Source of the DNA: Schlesneria paludicola DSM 18645
GTDB taxonomy: Bacteria; Planctomycetota; Planctomycetia; Planctomycetales; Planctomycetaceae
Length of the DNA: 64,000 nt
Direction of reading: 5' to 3'
Assembly (NCBI RefSeq): GCF_000255655.1
Contig: NZ_JH636434.1
Coordinates: forward strand, 1,946,798-2,010,797
Shown: in pieces, positions 26,501-34,849 of the stretch
How the letters are laid out: each line of letters starts with the position of its first letter
Numbering within the stretch: position 1 is the first letter of the stretch
Position numbers and translations under genes: made by a program
Notes under the pieces: generated by a model
What the model saw: the letters and a program-made list of their open reading frames with translations, nothing else
Database searches by the model: none
Told to the model about the DNA's origin: nothing

Positions 26501-28135
26501 TCAATTCTTTAATCCCTGTGGACTGATTGAAAATTCCGACGCCGGAACATGGTTTGGATACTCCCAACGACCGACATTGTCGCGAACCCACTCGTAGTAG
26601 AATTTGATCCCGCGATCGTTGGGGCCAGTCCCGTAGCCGCCCATTTCGCCATGGGGAGCAGTACCGCTGTAGTTTGTGATCCCCTGCAAATGCCCCGCGT
26701 GGAACATCAACACCGCATGCGGCGCATCAAGAAACTTTCGACAATTGGTGAAGATATTCTCCACGTTTGTCGCATTGAAAATACCATCGTTGTTGTAGTA
26801 GTCCTCTCGAATTGGCTCCGCATTGATCACGAACCCCTCTTGAGGAATGGCCATCCCTTTCTGAATGATTCGAATGTCCATCCCAGGGTACGTGTCACCG
26901 GTACCCGACTTCCAGTGCGGGCCGATTCCCGCTTCGATATCCGGAGCGATCGCCTTGAACCAACTGGTCATCATCGCCTTCTTCTTTTCGCCGTCGGGCT
27001 CCCGGACCAGCAACTTGTCGGCTCGCAACGGATGATTGAATTCGTCGCACAAGTTGACGAAGACGTTTCGCAGCTTACGTTCTTTCAAGAACTTGGCCGT
27101 CTCTTCGATCGCCGTCCGCATATCGTCTTCGTCATGAAAGTCCTGATCTTTCCGCGGGGCCAGAACACCGATCATCACGACCATGCCTCGCTTGTCGGCC
27201 TCGCGGACGAACCATTCGATTCGTTTCGCCACCTCGGGCAGAATCTTTCCGTGTCGCGTGAATCCGTTCAGCCCCGCGTCGCCATCGGGATGCCCCGCAT
27301 TCACACTCTGGATGAACGCCCCGACCAGATTGATGCCATGGGCATTCATGTTGTCGAAGTTGCGAATGAAACGCTCGGTGACGGCATCGCTGAAAAATGC
27401 GTTCCCGCATCGCAATCCCCACAAATCGACCTCATGCCCACCAAGAAATGCCCGCCGATTTCGAATCTCGAACTCCTTCGTCTCGGCAACGGGCTCTGTC
27501 GGCTTCGGTACGACAAATGTCCCTTGTGCTGCGAAGTCATCGAAATCGGACTGTGCGTCGGCTTTTGTCCAAATCCCCAGTCGACCGTATCCACGAATCG
27601 AATCGTCTTGTGCCTCAAGCGGAAACTGATCATCGAGCGTACAACGAATCGAGTTTCCTTTCATCGAGACCTTGATCACGTGCCAATTGCTGTCGCCGGG
27701 CGCCTTGACGCTCGCCAGTTGAAATCGCTTGCCGTCGACGACCTTGTAGAGCCGAAAAGAATCTTCGAGCGGATTATAGCGCGACAGATAGTACGTCTGG
27801 GCGTTTTTCAGCCGCCAGACGATACCTCCCCCCTGATCGACGACACCTTTGTCCGCCTTCACCCGAACGCTCGCTTCGACGTCGGAATACAGAATATCCG
27901 TACGAATCACGAGATTGAACACAGAATCGGCGCTCCGCGCCGTCTGACGTAACGTCCGATTCTTCCCCTCTGACGCAACCTTCCATTCACCGACAGCCGA
28001 GACATAGCTGACCGGCAAATTCCCGGCGGTGTCGTTTTCGAAATCCCACTTCCGAATTCCGCCAGGCCCATCGTCAGCGCGGGCCATCCCCATGACAAGA
28101 GCTCCAACAATCATCATGGCCAGTACGTCGCGCAT
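26501..28135 (-). CDS. Secreted LamG-like plus TIM-barrel-like protein (fused form)
   Basis: A 544-residue protein with a signal peptide (residues 1-20, ending GMARADD). Residues about 28-208 are a LamG/DUF1080-like sandwich (WDFENDTAGNLPVSY, GGGIVWRLKNAQTYYLSRYNP, GRLGIWTKADAQSDFDDFA). Residues about 220-530 are a GH5-like barrel (EFEIRNRRAFLGGHEVDLWG, FDNMNAHGINLVGAFIQS, NLCDEFNHP, GYGTGPNDRGIKFYYEWVRD). It is the first gene of a minus-strand operon whose next two genes encode the same two domains separately. Role: probably polysaccharide processing outside the cell, by inference. Confidence 0.78.
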   Translation of the reverse strand: MRDVLAMMIVGALVMGMARADDGPGGIRKWDFENDTAGNLPVSYVSAVGEWKVASEGKNRTLRQTARSADSVFNLVIRTDILYSDVEASVRVKADKGVVDQGGGIVWRLKNAQTYYLSRYNPLEDSFRLYKVVDGKRFQLASVKAPGDSNWHVIKVSMKGNSIRCTLDDQFPLEAQDDSIRGYGRLGIWTKADAQSDFDDFAAQGTFVVPKPTEPVAETKEFEIRNRRAFLGGHEVDLWGLRCGNAFFSDAVTERFIRNFDNMNAHGINLVGAFIQSVNAGHPDGDAGLNGFTRHGKILPEVAKRIEWFVREADKRGMVVMIGVLAPRKDQDFHDEDDMRTAIEETAKFLKERKLRNVFVNLCDEFNHPLRADKLLVREPDGEKKKAMMTSWFKAIAPDIEAGIGPHWKSGTGDTYPGMDIRIIQKGMAIPQEGFVINAEPIREDYYNNDGIFNATNVENIFTNCRKFLDAPHAVLMFHAGHLQGITNYSGTAPHGEMGGYGTGPNDRGIKFYYEWVRDNVGRWEYPNHVPASEFSISPQGLKN

Positions 28136-28994
28136 CCCTGTCTCCGGTTCAAGATGTCTTACGAATTTTGCATTCTTCTATTCGGGTCGCAGTCATTCGC
28201 CAATGTCGACGGAAATGGATCAGCCGTCAGATCACCACATCAGACACACCCTCGGCAAATCGTATTCTCGAGTGACGTCCCAACTGCAAGCGTATCCGGC
28301 CCGCGACAGACTCCTCAAATGATCGGCACAAACAAGAGTCATTTCGTCTTTTATCAGTCACAATCCCAGGAATCAACTGAACACGCCGCGATCCACTCGG
28401 CCCCACGTTGCAATCCATTGAAACCACAGGGACCGGCTCCGCGCCAATTCGAAAAAGCCACGACATCGTAAAGATCCCGGTACTTTTCTGACTGTCTACA
28501 GGAGAGGGCAAGTCCAACGCGGTCGACGGAGCTCTCCGAGACGATTCGTCTGCCAAGCGGCATTCGTTTGTTTATGGATTCATCGAATCTGCATCATCGC
28601 CCGAATGAATACATCTCATTGTATTGATATCAACGTTGCCCACCGACATCATCACGCAAGCAGGTCGACAATCGGCATCGTTAGTAGGCGAGCCGCGGCG
28701 GCGCAGGCGTGCTTTTCGACACTCAAACGGAACGTCGCCGAAAAAAAGAACAGGATGACTCGAGCCGACACTAGTAGTTCGAGTTGGCAGCGATATTATG
28801 ATCCGCGTCGTACGCTTTAGATATTACCTGTGTACGCCATTTTTTCCGTACTTGCCCATGACTCGCAGTCAACTTGAAATCAACGAACAGCGAGCGATGC
28901 GTCACGGGCCCGAGGTCGTTCCCAGTAGACCCCATCAGTTCCCGTTTGAAACAAAGTCATACCTGGCCACAATCCCTGGATGGAGACCAGTCTC
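28136..28994. other. Divergent region with a degenerate repeat B
   Basis: About 860 bases between two divergent genes. The repeat B3 remnant lies at 28426-28515. Short frames on both strands have no domains. The AT-richer part at 28780-28850 is the likeliest promoter area for the sulfatase gene that follows. Confidence 0.45.
28426..28515 (+). repeat. Palindromic intergenic repeat B, degenerate copy 3
   Basis: CAGGGACCGGCTCCGCGCCA, a run of As, then GCCACGACATCGTAAAGATC and TCTGACTGTC follow the same order as repeat B at 52645-52746, with many substitutions. It is an old copy. Confidence 0.5.
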
Positions 28995-30863
28995 ATGCGT
29001 CGAATTCCGTTGCTCTCGATGGTATCCACGCTCGCAATCGGAGGGCTACTTGGCTATGCCGCAGCCCTCACCGATCTTCGCAGCCCGGCCCAGGCCGCGC
29101 CGTCCGTCGCTTCCAGCACTGCTCCCGTCATCGATGCGGCCATCCCCCCCGACGCCACCGCATCGATTCCAGTCCCCGCGGGTCTCGATCAGCCGAGGGC
29201 ATCATGTTGTTCGACGGGCCTCAGCAATCAGGACCAATTGGCTCTGGCCAGCCACAATCAACTTGTTGCAGCGTCTCTGACTCAAGCAGGCAAGAAGCCG
29301 AACATCCTGGTCATTTGGGGCGATGATATCGGGATCACCAACATCAGTGCCTATAGCGATGGCCTGATGGGCTATCGCACACCGAATATCGATCGGATCG
29401 GGTCCGAGGGAGTCCGTTTCCTGCACTATTATGGCGAACAAAGTTGTACCGCCGGTCGTGCCGCGTTTCTGACGGGCCAGCACGGGATTCGCACCGGACT
29501 CACGAAGGTCGGTTTTCCGGGCGCACCAATGGGCATGAGCCAACTCGATCCTTCAATTGGCGGGCTGCTCAAGAACCTTGGATATGCGACCGGCCAGTTT
29601 GGCAAGAACCACGTCGGCGACCGTAACGAGTCACTGCCCACCGTCAATGGTTTCGACGAGTTCTTCGGCAACCTGTACCACTTGAACGCCGAAGAAGAAC
29701 CAGAACTTCCCGACTACCCTAAAGATCCTGCATATCGCGCCCAGTTCGGTCCGCGCGGAGTTCTCAAGTGCAAAGCCAGCGATAAGGACGACCCGACAGT
29801 CGACCCCCGTTTTGGCAAAATCGGCAAACAAACCATCGAAGATACGGGCGCTCTTACGAAGAAGCGAATGGAAACCATCGACGATGAAACGTCCGCCGCC
29901 GCCATCGACTACATGCAGCGACAGCACAAAGCGAGCAAACCCTTCTTCTGCTGGTTCAACGCAACACGCATGCATCTACGGACCCACGTTCGTGCCGAAC
30001 ACCGTGGCCGCTACAAGCACGGCGATAGCGAGTACATCGACGGCATGATCGAGCATGACGAAACGGTTGGATCGCTGCTCAAATCACTGGATGATCTGGG
30101 GATCGCCAACAACACTATCGTCGTTTACTCCACCGACAACGGTCCCCACATGAACTCGTGGCCCGATGGCGCGATGACTCACTTCCGTTCCGAAAAGAAC
30201 ACGAACTGGGAAGGCGCATTTCGCGTGCCATGTCTTGTTCGCTGGCCGGGTGTGATCAAGCCGGGCACGGTCACCAATGAACTGATGAGCCACAATGATT
30301 GGGTTCCCACATTCTGTTCCATCGCGGGCGAACCTGACATCGTCGCGAAATGTGCGAAGGGCTATACCGCCAACGGCATCAAGTACAAAGTCCATCTCGA
30401 CGGATTCGACCAGTCGGCCTTGCTCAAGACTGTTAGCGGCCCCGCAGGCGGCGATTCCCCAGCAAAGAGTGCGCGTGACAAATTCTTCTACGCCGATGAC
30501 GACGGATTGCTCGTGGCCATTCGCCAGGGCGACTACAAATACGTCTTCGCCGAGCAACGTCTGGCGGGCACGCTGGGAGTGTGGGCCGAACCATTTACCA
30601 AGCTTCGACTGCAGAAGATCTTCAATATCTACCAAGACCCCTTCGAACGTGCAGACTTTACGTCCAATACCTATTGGGACTGGAATCTGAATCACATCGG
30701 GAATGTCTATGGAACGATGCAAGAAGTCTTTAAGTTCATCGAAACGTTCAAAGAGTTTCCGCCGCGTTCATTCCCACCCAGCTTCGTTCCGGCAACGCTG
30801 ATGGAACAAACTCTGGAAGCCATCAAGGAATCCAGACGCAGGGCGGCCGAAGGGGCCAAGTAG
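28995..30863 (+). CDS. Secreted arylsulfatase (S1 sulfatase family)
   Basis: A 622-residue protein from the ATG at 28995, which has GGAG 9 bases upstream; an ATG at 28980 is an alternative. The signal peptide covers residues 1-24. PNILVIWGDDIG gives D110-D111, and EQSCTAGRAAF the formylglycine precursor C151, again in C-x-A-x-R form. STDNGPHMNSWPDGAMT near residue 375 completes the metal site. It is a paralogue of the sulfatase at 8851-10635 but has a longer Ala/Pro-rich linker after the signal. The divergent upstream operon encodes putative sugar-active proteins, which suggests a sulfated polysaccharide substrate. Confidence 0.92.
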   Translation: MRRIPLLSMVSTLAIGGLLGYAAALTDLRSPAQAAPSVASSTAPVIDAAIPPDATASIPVPAGLDQPRASCCSTGLSNQDQLALASHNQLVAASLTQAGKKPNILVIWGDDIGITNISAYSDGLMGYRTPNIDRIGSEGVRFLHYYGEQSCTAGRAAFLTGQHGIRTGLTKVGFPGAPMGMSQLDPSIGGLLKNLGYATGQFGKNHVGDRNESLPTVNGFDEFFGNLYHLNAEEEPELPDYPKDPAYRAQFGPRGVLKCKASDKDDPTVDPRFGKIGKQTIEDTGALTKKRMETIDDETSAAAIDYMQRQHKASKPFFCWFNATRMHLRTHVRAEHRGRYKHGDSEYIDGMIEHDETVGSLLKSLDDLGIANNTIVVYSTDNGPHMNSWPDGAMTHFRSEKNTNWEGAFRVPCLVRWPGVIKPGTVTNELMSHNDWVPTFCSIAGEPDIVAKCAKGYTANGIKYKVHLDGFDQSALLKTVSGPAGGDSPAKSARDKFFYADDDGLLVAIRQGDYKYVFAEQRLAGTLGVWAEPFTKLRLQKIFNIYQDPFERADFTSNTYWDWNLNHIGNVYGTMQEVFKFIETFKEFPPRSFPPSFVPATLMEQTLEAIKESRRRAAEGAK

Positions 30864-30927
30864 ACACGCGGACAACGTTCAAAACGCGTCACTGTGTGTT
30901 CATTTGATCGGTCTGAGGTCAGGTTCT

Positions 30928-31062
30928 CCTCGTTCCCAAAGCACCGCTTAGGAACGCTTCGCATTTCCCGATGTGGTGTGCAATGGGATCTCAGACCGTT
31001 CTCCCGTTTGGCAGAATACAAGATCGCAAGAGGCGTTCCTAAGCAGAGCGTGGGAACGAGGA
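30928..31062 (+). repeat. Inverted-repeat intergenic element C, copy 1
   Basis: CTCGTTCCCAAAGCACCGCT and GGAACGC at the left pair imperfectly with GCGTTCCTAAGCAGAGCGTG and GGAACGAGG at the right, around a unique core of about 70 bases. Related units lie at 46131, 48089 and 63271. Confidence 0.65.
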
Positions 31063-31078
31063 AGATGGTGAACAAGCA

Positions 31079-32059
31079 ATGTGTTTCCGCAATTTTTCTG
31101 CAATCGCCTGTTTGGCGCTGATGATCTCCGCCCCGGTTTGTGCGGACGATCCCCTTGCATCGTGGAACGACGGCACGAGCAAGACTTCCATTCTGCAGTT
31201 CGTCGCCAAAGTGACGAAAGAGGGCTCACCCGAGTACGTTCCCCCCGCGGAACGAATCGCCGTTTTCGACAACGACGGGACGCTCTGGTGCGAGCAACCG
31301 ATCTATGTTCAGTTGGCCTTCAGCATCGACCGGATCAGGGTCTTGGCCGCAAGTCACCCGGACTGGAAGGAAAAGCAGCCATTCAAAGGAATCCTGCAGG
31401 GAAACCTCATTGGCGCACTGGCGAGTGGCGAAACCGCGATCGGGGAACTTATCGAGGCAACTCACACCGGCATGACAACCGATGAATTCCACACCACCGT
31501 TCTGGAATGGCTGAAGACCGCGCGGCATCCGAAATTCAATCGCCCCTATACGGAATTGGTATATCAACCAATGCTCGAACTTTTGGGGTTTCTACGAGCA
31601 AATGGCTTCAAGACGTACATCGTCTCGGGCGGTGGAGTGGAATTCATGCGGGCTTGGGCCGAGACTGTCTATGGCATTCCACCCGAACAAATCATTGGCA
31701 GCAGCGGCAAGCTGAAATACGAGATCCGCGACGGCAAACCGATACTGATCAAGTTGCCGGAACTTGACCATTTGGACGAGGGCCCCGGCAAGCCTGTCGG
31801 CATTCAGAAGTTCATTGGCCGTCGTCCGCTCGCGGCATTCGGCAACTCGGATGGCGACTTTCAAATGCTGGAATGGACAACTGCCGGTGCAGGAACACGA
31901 CTGGGCTTGATCGTCCATCACACCGACGCCGAACGCGAATGGGCATACGATCGGGTAAGCCACATTGGCAAGCTCGACAAAGGCCTTAATGAAGCAAGCA
32001 CACATGGATGGATTGTCGTCGACATGAAACGCGATTGGAAAACCATCTTTCGCGATTAA
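31079..32059 (+). CDS. Secreted HAD-superfamily phosphatase
   Basis: A 326-residue protein with a signal peptide (residues 1-22, ending APVCADD). IAVFDNDGTLWCEQP near residue 61 is HAD motif I (DxDGT), TYIVSGGGVEFM near residue 180 is motif II, and AFGNSDGDFQML near residue 258 is motif IV. A helical cap lies between motifs I and II, as in phosphoserine phosphatase-like HADs. It probably dephosphorylates a small metabolite in the periplasm. Element C1 ends 17 bases upstream of the start. Confidence 0.85.
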   Translation: MCFRNFSAIACLALMISAPVCADDPLASWNDGTSKTSILQFVAKVTKEGSPEYVPPAERIAVFDNDGTLWCEQPIYVQLAFSIDRIRVLAASHPDWKEKQPFKGILQGNLIGALASGETAIGELIEATHTGMTTDEFHTTVLEWLKTARHPKFNRPYTELVYQPMLELLGFLRANGFKTYIVSGGGVEFMRAWAETVYGIPPEQIIGSSGKLKYEIRDGKPILIKLPELDHLDEGPGKPVGIQKFIGRRPLAAFGNSDGDFQMLEWTTAGAGTRLGLIVHHTDAEREWAYDRVSHIGKLDKGLNEASTHGWIVVDMKRDWKTIFRD

Positions 32060-32300
32060 CGGCAACGCACAAATGTGACCAGGCCTGGACAACTGGAGGC
32101 GGTCGTTTCTTGAGGAGTGACATTTCGCCTACGATGGAAATCACGGACGACTCGCTCCGTACAGACTGAAAATCGTGATGACATCATGAATTCCAACAGG
32201 CCTGTCATTCGTCATTTCGATCTGCCGCGAACGAAACTTCGCCAGATGCTGATTCGCCGCGATTGTCGAAGCAACGTCTAATTCACGAAGGATATCACTC

Positions 32301-33722
32301 GTGTTCTGGCTCGCTTTCATGCTAATGACCGGATCACCCATCGACGTGGGTGACCAGAAACAACTCTTCATTGATCGCCAATTCCTGGCCGAGAGTGATC
32401 GGATTGAACTGCGGACCAATCCCGCCCAGAAGATCGGAATGATCCTCGCTCAAGACGGCAAGCCCGTGCATGGCCATATCAGCCGCGTCATCGATGACCA
32501 GGGCACGGTGCGGTTGTACCTCGGTGCCGACAGCGTCGATGTCTGGGAAAGCACTGACGCAATTCAGTTTCATCGAACCGACACGCATATTGGGGGCGGA
32601 GGATTTACCACCCTGTTCCTCGACCCGCATGACCCTGACAAGGAACGCCGCTACAAGCGGTTTCATCTCGAATTCTCGCCTCCCTTCGATCCGCAGAAGC
32701 ACGGTGTCTACGCCAGCTATTCGCCGGACGGAGTCAATTTCACCAAGGTTGGAATGGTTCTTCCGTTCTTTACGGACAATCCGGCGATCGTGCAGTGGGA
32801 CCAGCAGCGCGGGAAGTATGTCATCTTCACCCGAGCATTCGATTACACCTCCGAGAACCAGCGACGCATCGGACGAATCGAGACCGATGATCCACTCAAG
32901 CCCTGGCCTTACCGGAAATCAAACAACGATCGCATGTTCCTTGGGATCGACAACGTCGACGTTGTCCTTTCGGCCGACCAGGAAGACGACCCACATTCCG
33001 ACATTTACTACAACGCGGCCATGATCTACCCATGGGCGGCCAACGCACAGTTCATGTTCACCTCGCAGTTTCGTCATTTTTCCCCCCAGCGAAACCCCTT
33101 CGTCCGCTTGCCATCCTCGGGCCAGTGGGAAGACTTTGGCATGCTCGAGGTGCAACTGGCAGTCAGTCGCGATGGAATCAAGTGGAATCGTCCCACCCGT
33201 GATCAATATCTTCCGACAGGACTGGCCGATGAATGGGACCGCTGGTACTGCGTGATGGCCCCTGGGATCATCCGTCGCGGGAACTACCTTTATCAATATT
33301 ATTACTCAAGCGGTCGACTGCACGACTCGGCCAATTTGAGAAGTGAGTACGTCGACTCGGCAAAACAGGTGGGTGGAATCGGTATCGTGCGACAACGGCT
33401 CGATGGATTCGTCTCGGCCGATGCCGACCACCGTGGTGGGGCGTTTCGAACCCCGCCGATTTTGTTCCGAGGCAACAGCCTGCGATTCAACATCGATACC
33501 GGAGCGATGGGAACCGCATTCGTCGAGCTTCAGGACGATCAGGGTCAGCCGATCCCGGGGTTCACGCTTGCCGATTGCGAAGAGATCGGGGGCAACTTCA
33601 TCGACCAGCGCGTCTACTGGAAAGGAAAGACAGATGTTTCCGCACTCGCAGGCAAGCCGATTCGGCTCCACCTAAAACTGAAACGGGCCAAACTCTACGC
33701 GTTTCAATTCACTCAAGAATAG
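32301..33722 (+). CDS. Probable beta-propeller glycosidase-like protein (GH32/43 type)
   Basis: A 473-residue protein from the GTG at 32301, with AAGGA 8 bases upstream. The N-terminus (FWLAFMLMTGS) is weakly signal-like. It has repeated propeller-type strands (VRLYLGADSVDVWES, GVYASYSPDGVNFTKVG, IVQWDQQRGKYVIFTR, VQLAVSRDGIKWNRP, FTSQFRHF) and a C-terminal beta-sandwich (FVELQDDQGQPIPGFTLADC...IRLHLKLKRAKLYAFQF). This layout resembles GH32/GH43-like five-bladed propellers common in planctomycetes. I cannot point to a certain catalytic set. Confidence 0.6.
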   Translation: MFWLAFMLMTGSPIDVGDQKQLFIDRQFLAESDRIELRTNPAQKIGMILAQDGKPVHGHISRVIDDQGTVRLYLGADSVDVWESTDAIQFHRTDTHIGGGGFTTLFLDPHDPDKERRYKRFHLEFSPPFDPQKHGVYASYSPDGVNFTKVGMVLPFFTDNPAIVQWDQQRGKYVIFTRAFDYTSENQRRIGRIETDDPLKPWPYRKSNNDRMFLGIDNVDVVLSADQEDDPHSDIYYNAAMIYPWAANAQFMFTSQFRHFSPQRNPFVRLPSSGQWEDFGMLEVQLAVSRDGIKWNRPTRDQYLPTGLADEWDRWYCVMAPGIIRRGNYLYQYYYSSGRLHDSANLRSEYVDSAKQVGGIGIVRQRLDGFVSADADHRGGAFRTPPILFRGNSLRFNIDTGAMGTAFVELQDDQGQPIPGFTLADCEEIGGNFIDQRVYWKGKTDVSALAGKPIRLHLKLKRAKLYAFQFTQE

Positions 33723-33858
33723 TTCATGCATTCCGATCCAATGGCGACTTCGTTTGAACAGCACGGGCCGTTGTTCAAATCTTGCAACCGGCTTTAAAAC
33801 AACTCTACGATTTCGCTGAAGGTCTTCAAGCACTCGCTTTACTGTTGGAGTCAACATC

Positions 33859-34785
33859 ATGTTCCGAACACATTCTGTGTTATTTTTCGTGAGTCTGGCA
33901 GCCTGTCAGACAATCATTGCCGCCGATTCCGACGATAAGAAACTTCAGGCGTCGATCGCCGAGAGCGCCAAGAAATATGAGACGTTGTACGCCGCCCGAG
34001 ATGCCCATGGATTGGCAGGTCTGTTCACCGTCGAAGCGGAACTGATCGATTCCACAGGCACCATTTTTCACGGCCGCGAATCGATCGAAGCAGAATACAA
34101 GTCCACCTTCGCGAATGAACCTGAAGGAAAAATCTCCATCGAACTGGTCTCGATTCGTCCCGTCGCCGTGGGGCTCGTGGTCGAAGACGGGGTCGTCACC
34201 TTCACACCGAGTGAAAAAAAAGCAGGCCCCGTTGAGCGAACGCGATACACGGCAACACACGTCAAGCAAGCAGATGGAACATGGCTGCTTGCCAGTGTGC
34301 GGGAGCTCGAGCAGGATCGCGCGACACCGCATGAGCGACTTCAGGCCATGGCCTGGTTGATCGGGGAATGGCACGAGGAAGTTGATGGGACCTCCATTGC
34401 GACCAAGTGGAACTGGTCCAAAGACCACAATTTTCTCGTCAGCGAATTTACGGTCGTCGAATCGCGTGAAAAGAAGTGGCACGGATCGAATCGGCTGGGA
34501 TGGGATGCCGAACGGAAGCAATTTCGATCCTGGATCTTTGACTCATCCGGCGGCTTCGGGGAAGGTTTCTGGAACGAAGACGATGGGGGTGGCTGGTCCG
34601 TCAACCTTTCTGCAATCGATGCGGACGGAGTTCGCTCCTCATCGAAGATTCAGTATACGTCGGACGGCGCCAACGCAATTCGTGTGACTCAGCAAGATCG
34701 CGTCCGTGCCGGAATCAGCCTGCCCGGTTCGTCGCATCGGATTGTTCGACAACCTCCGACTCCCGCCGGGGCCTCCACGAAATAG
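33859..34785 (+). CDS. Secreted SnoaL/DUF4440-like protein
   Basis: A 308-residue protein with GGAGT 8 bases before the ATG and a signal peptide (residues 1-22). Residues about 30-145 form a SnoaL/DUF4440-type cone (YETLYAARDAHGLAGLFTVEAELIDSTGTIFHGRESIEAEY), as in SgcJ/EcaC proteins. Residues 155-300 look like a beta-rich DUF1579-type domain (LIGEWHEEVDGTSIATKWNW, FRSWIFDSSGGFGEGFW). Similar two-domain proteins are frequent in planctomycetes; no reaction is known. The Gly-rich gene follows 64 bases downstream. Confidence 0.75.
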   Translation: MFRTHSVLFFVSLAACQTIIAADSDDKKLQASIAESAKKYETLYAARDAHGLAGLFTVEAELIDSTGTIFHGRESIEAEYKSTFANEPEGKISIELVSIRPVAVGLVVEDGVVTFTPSEKKAGPVERTRYTATHVKQADGTWLLASVRELEQDRATPHERLQAMAWLIGEWHEEVDGTSIATKWNWSKDHNFLVSEFTVVESREKKWHGSNRLGWDAERKQFRSWIFDSSGGFGEGFWNEDDGGGWSVNLSAIDADGVRSSSKIQYTSDGANAIRVTQQDRVRAGISLPGSSHRIVRQPPTPAGASTK

Positions 34786-34849
34786 TGATCGACCACTTCG
34801 GGCATTCCAAGGTTTACATACAACGACTTCGCGCTGAGGACAACGCATT

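Noticed and set aside
26549-27952. 467-codon + strand ORF opposite the LamG/barrel gene
   Set aside because: It mirrors codon bias of the real minus-strand gene, and its product shows no signal, domain or ribosome site.
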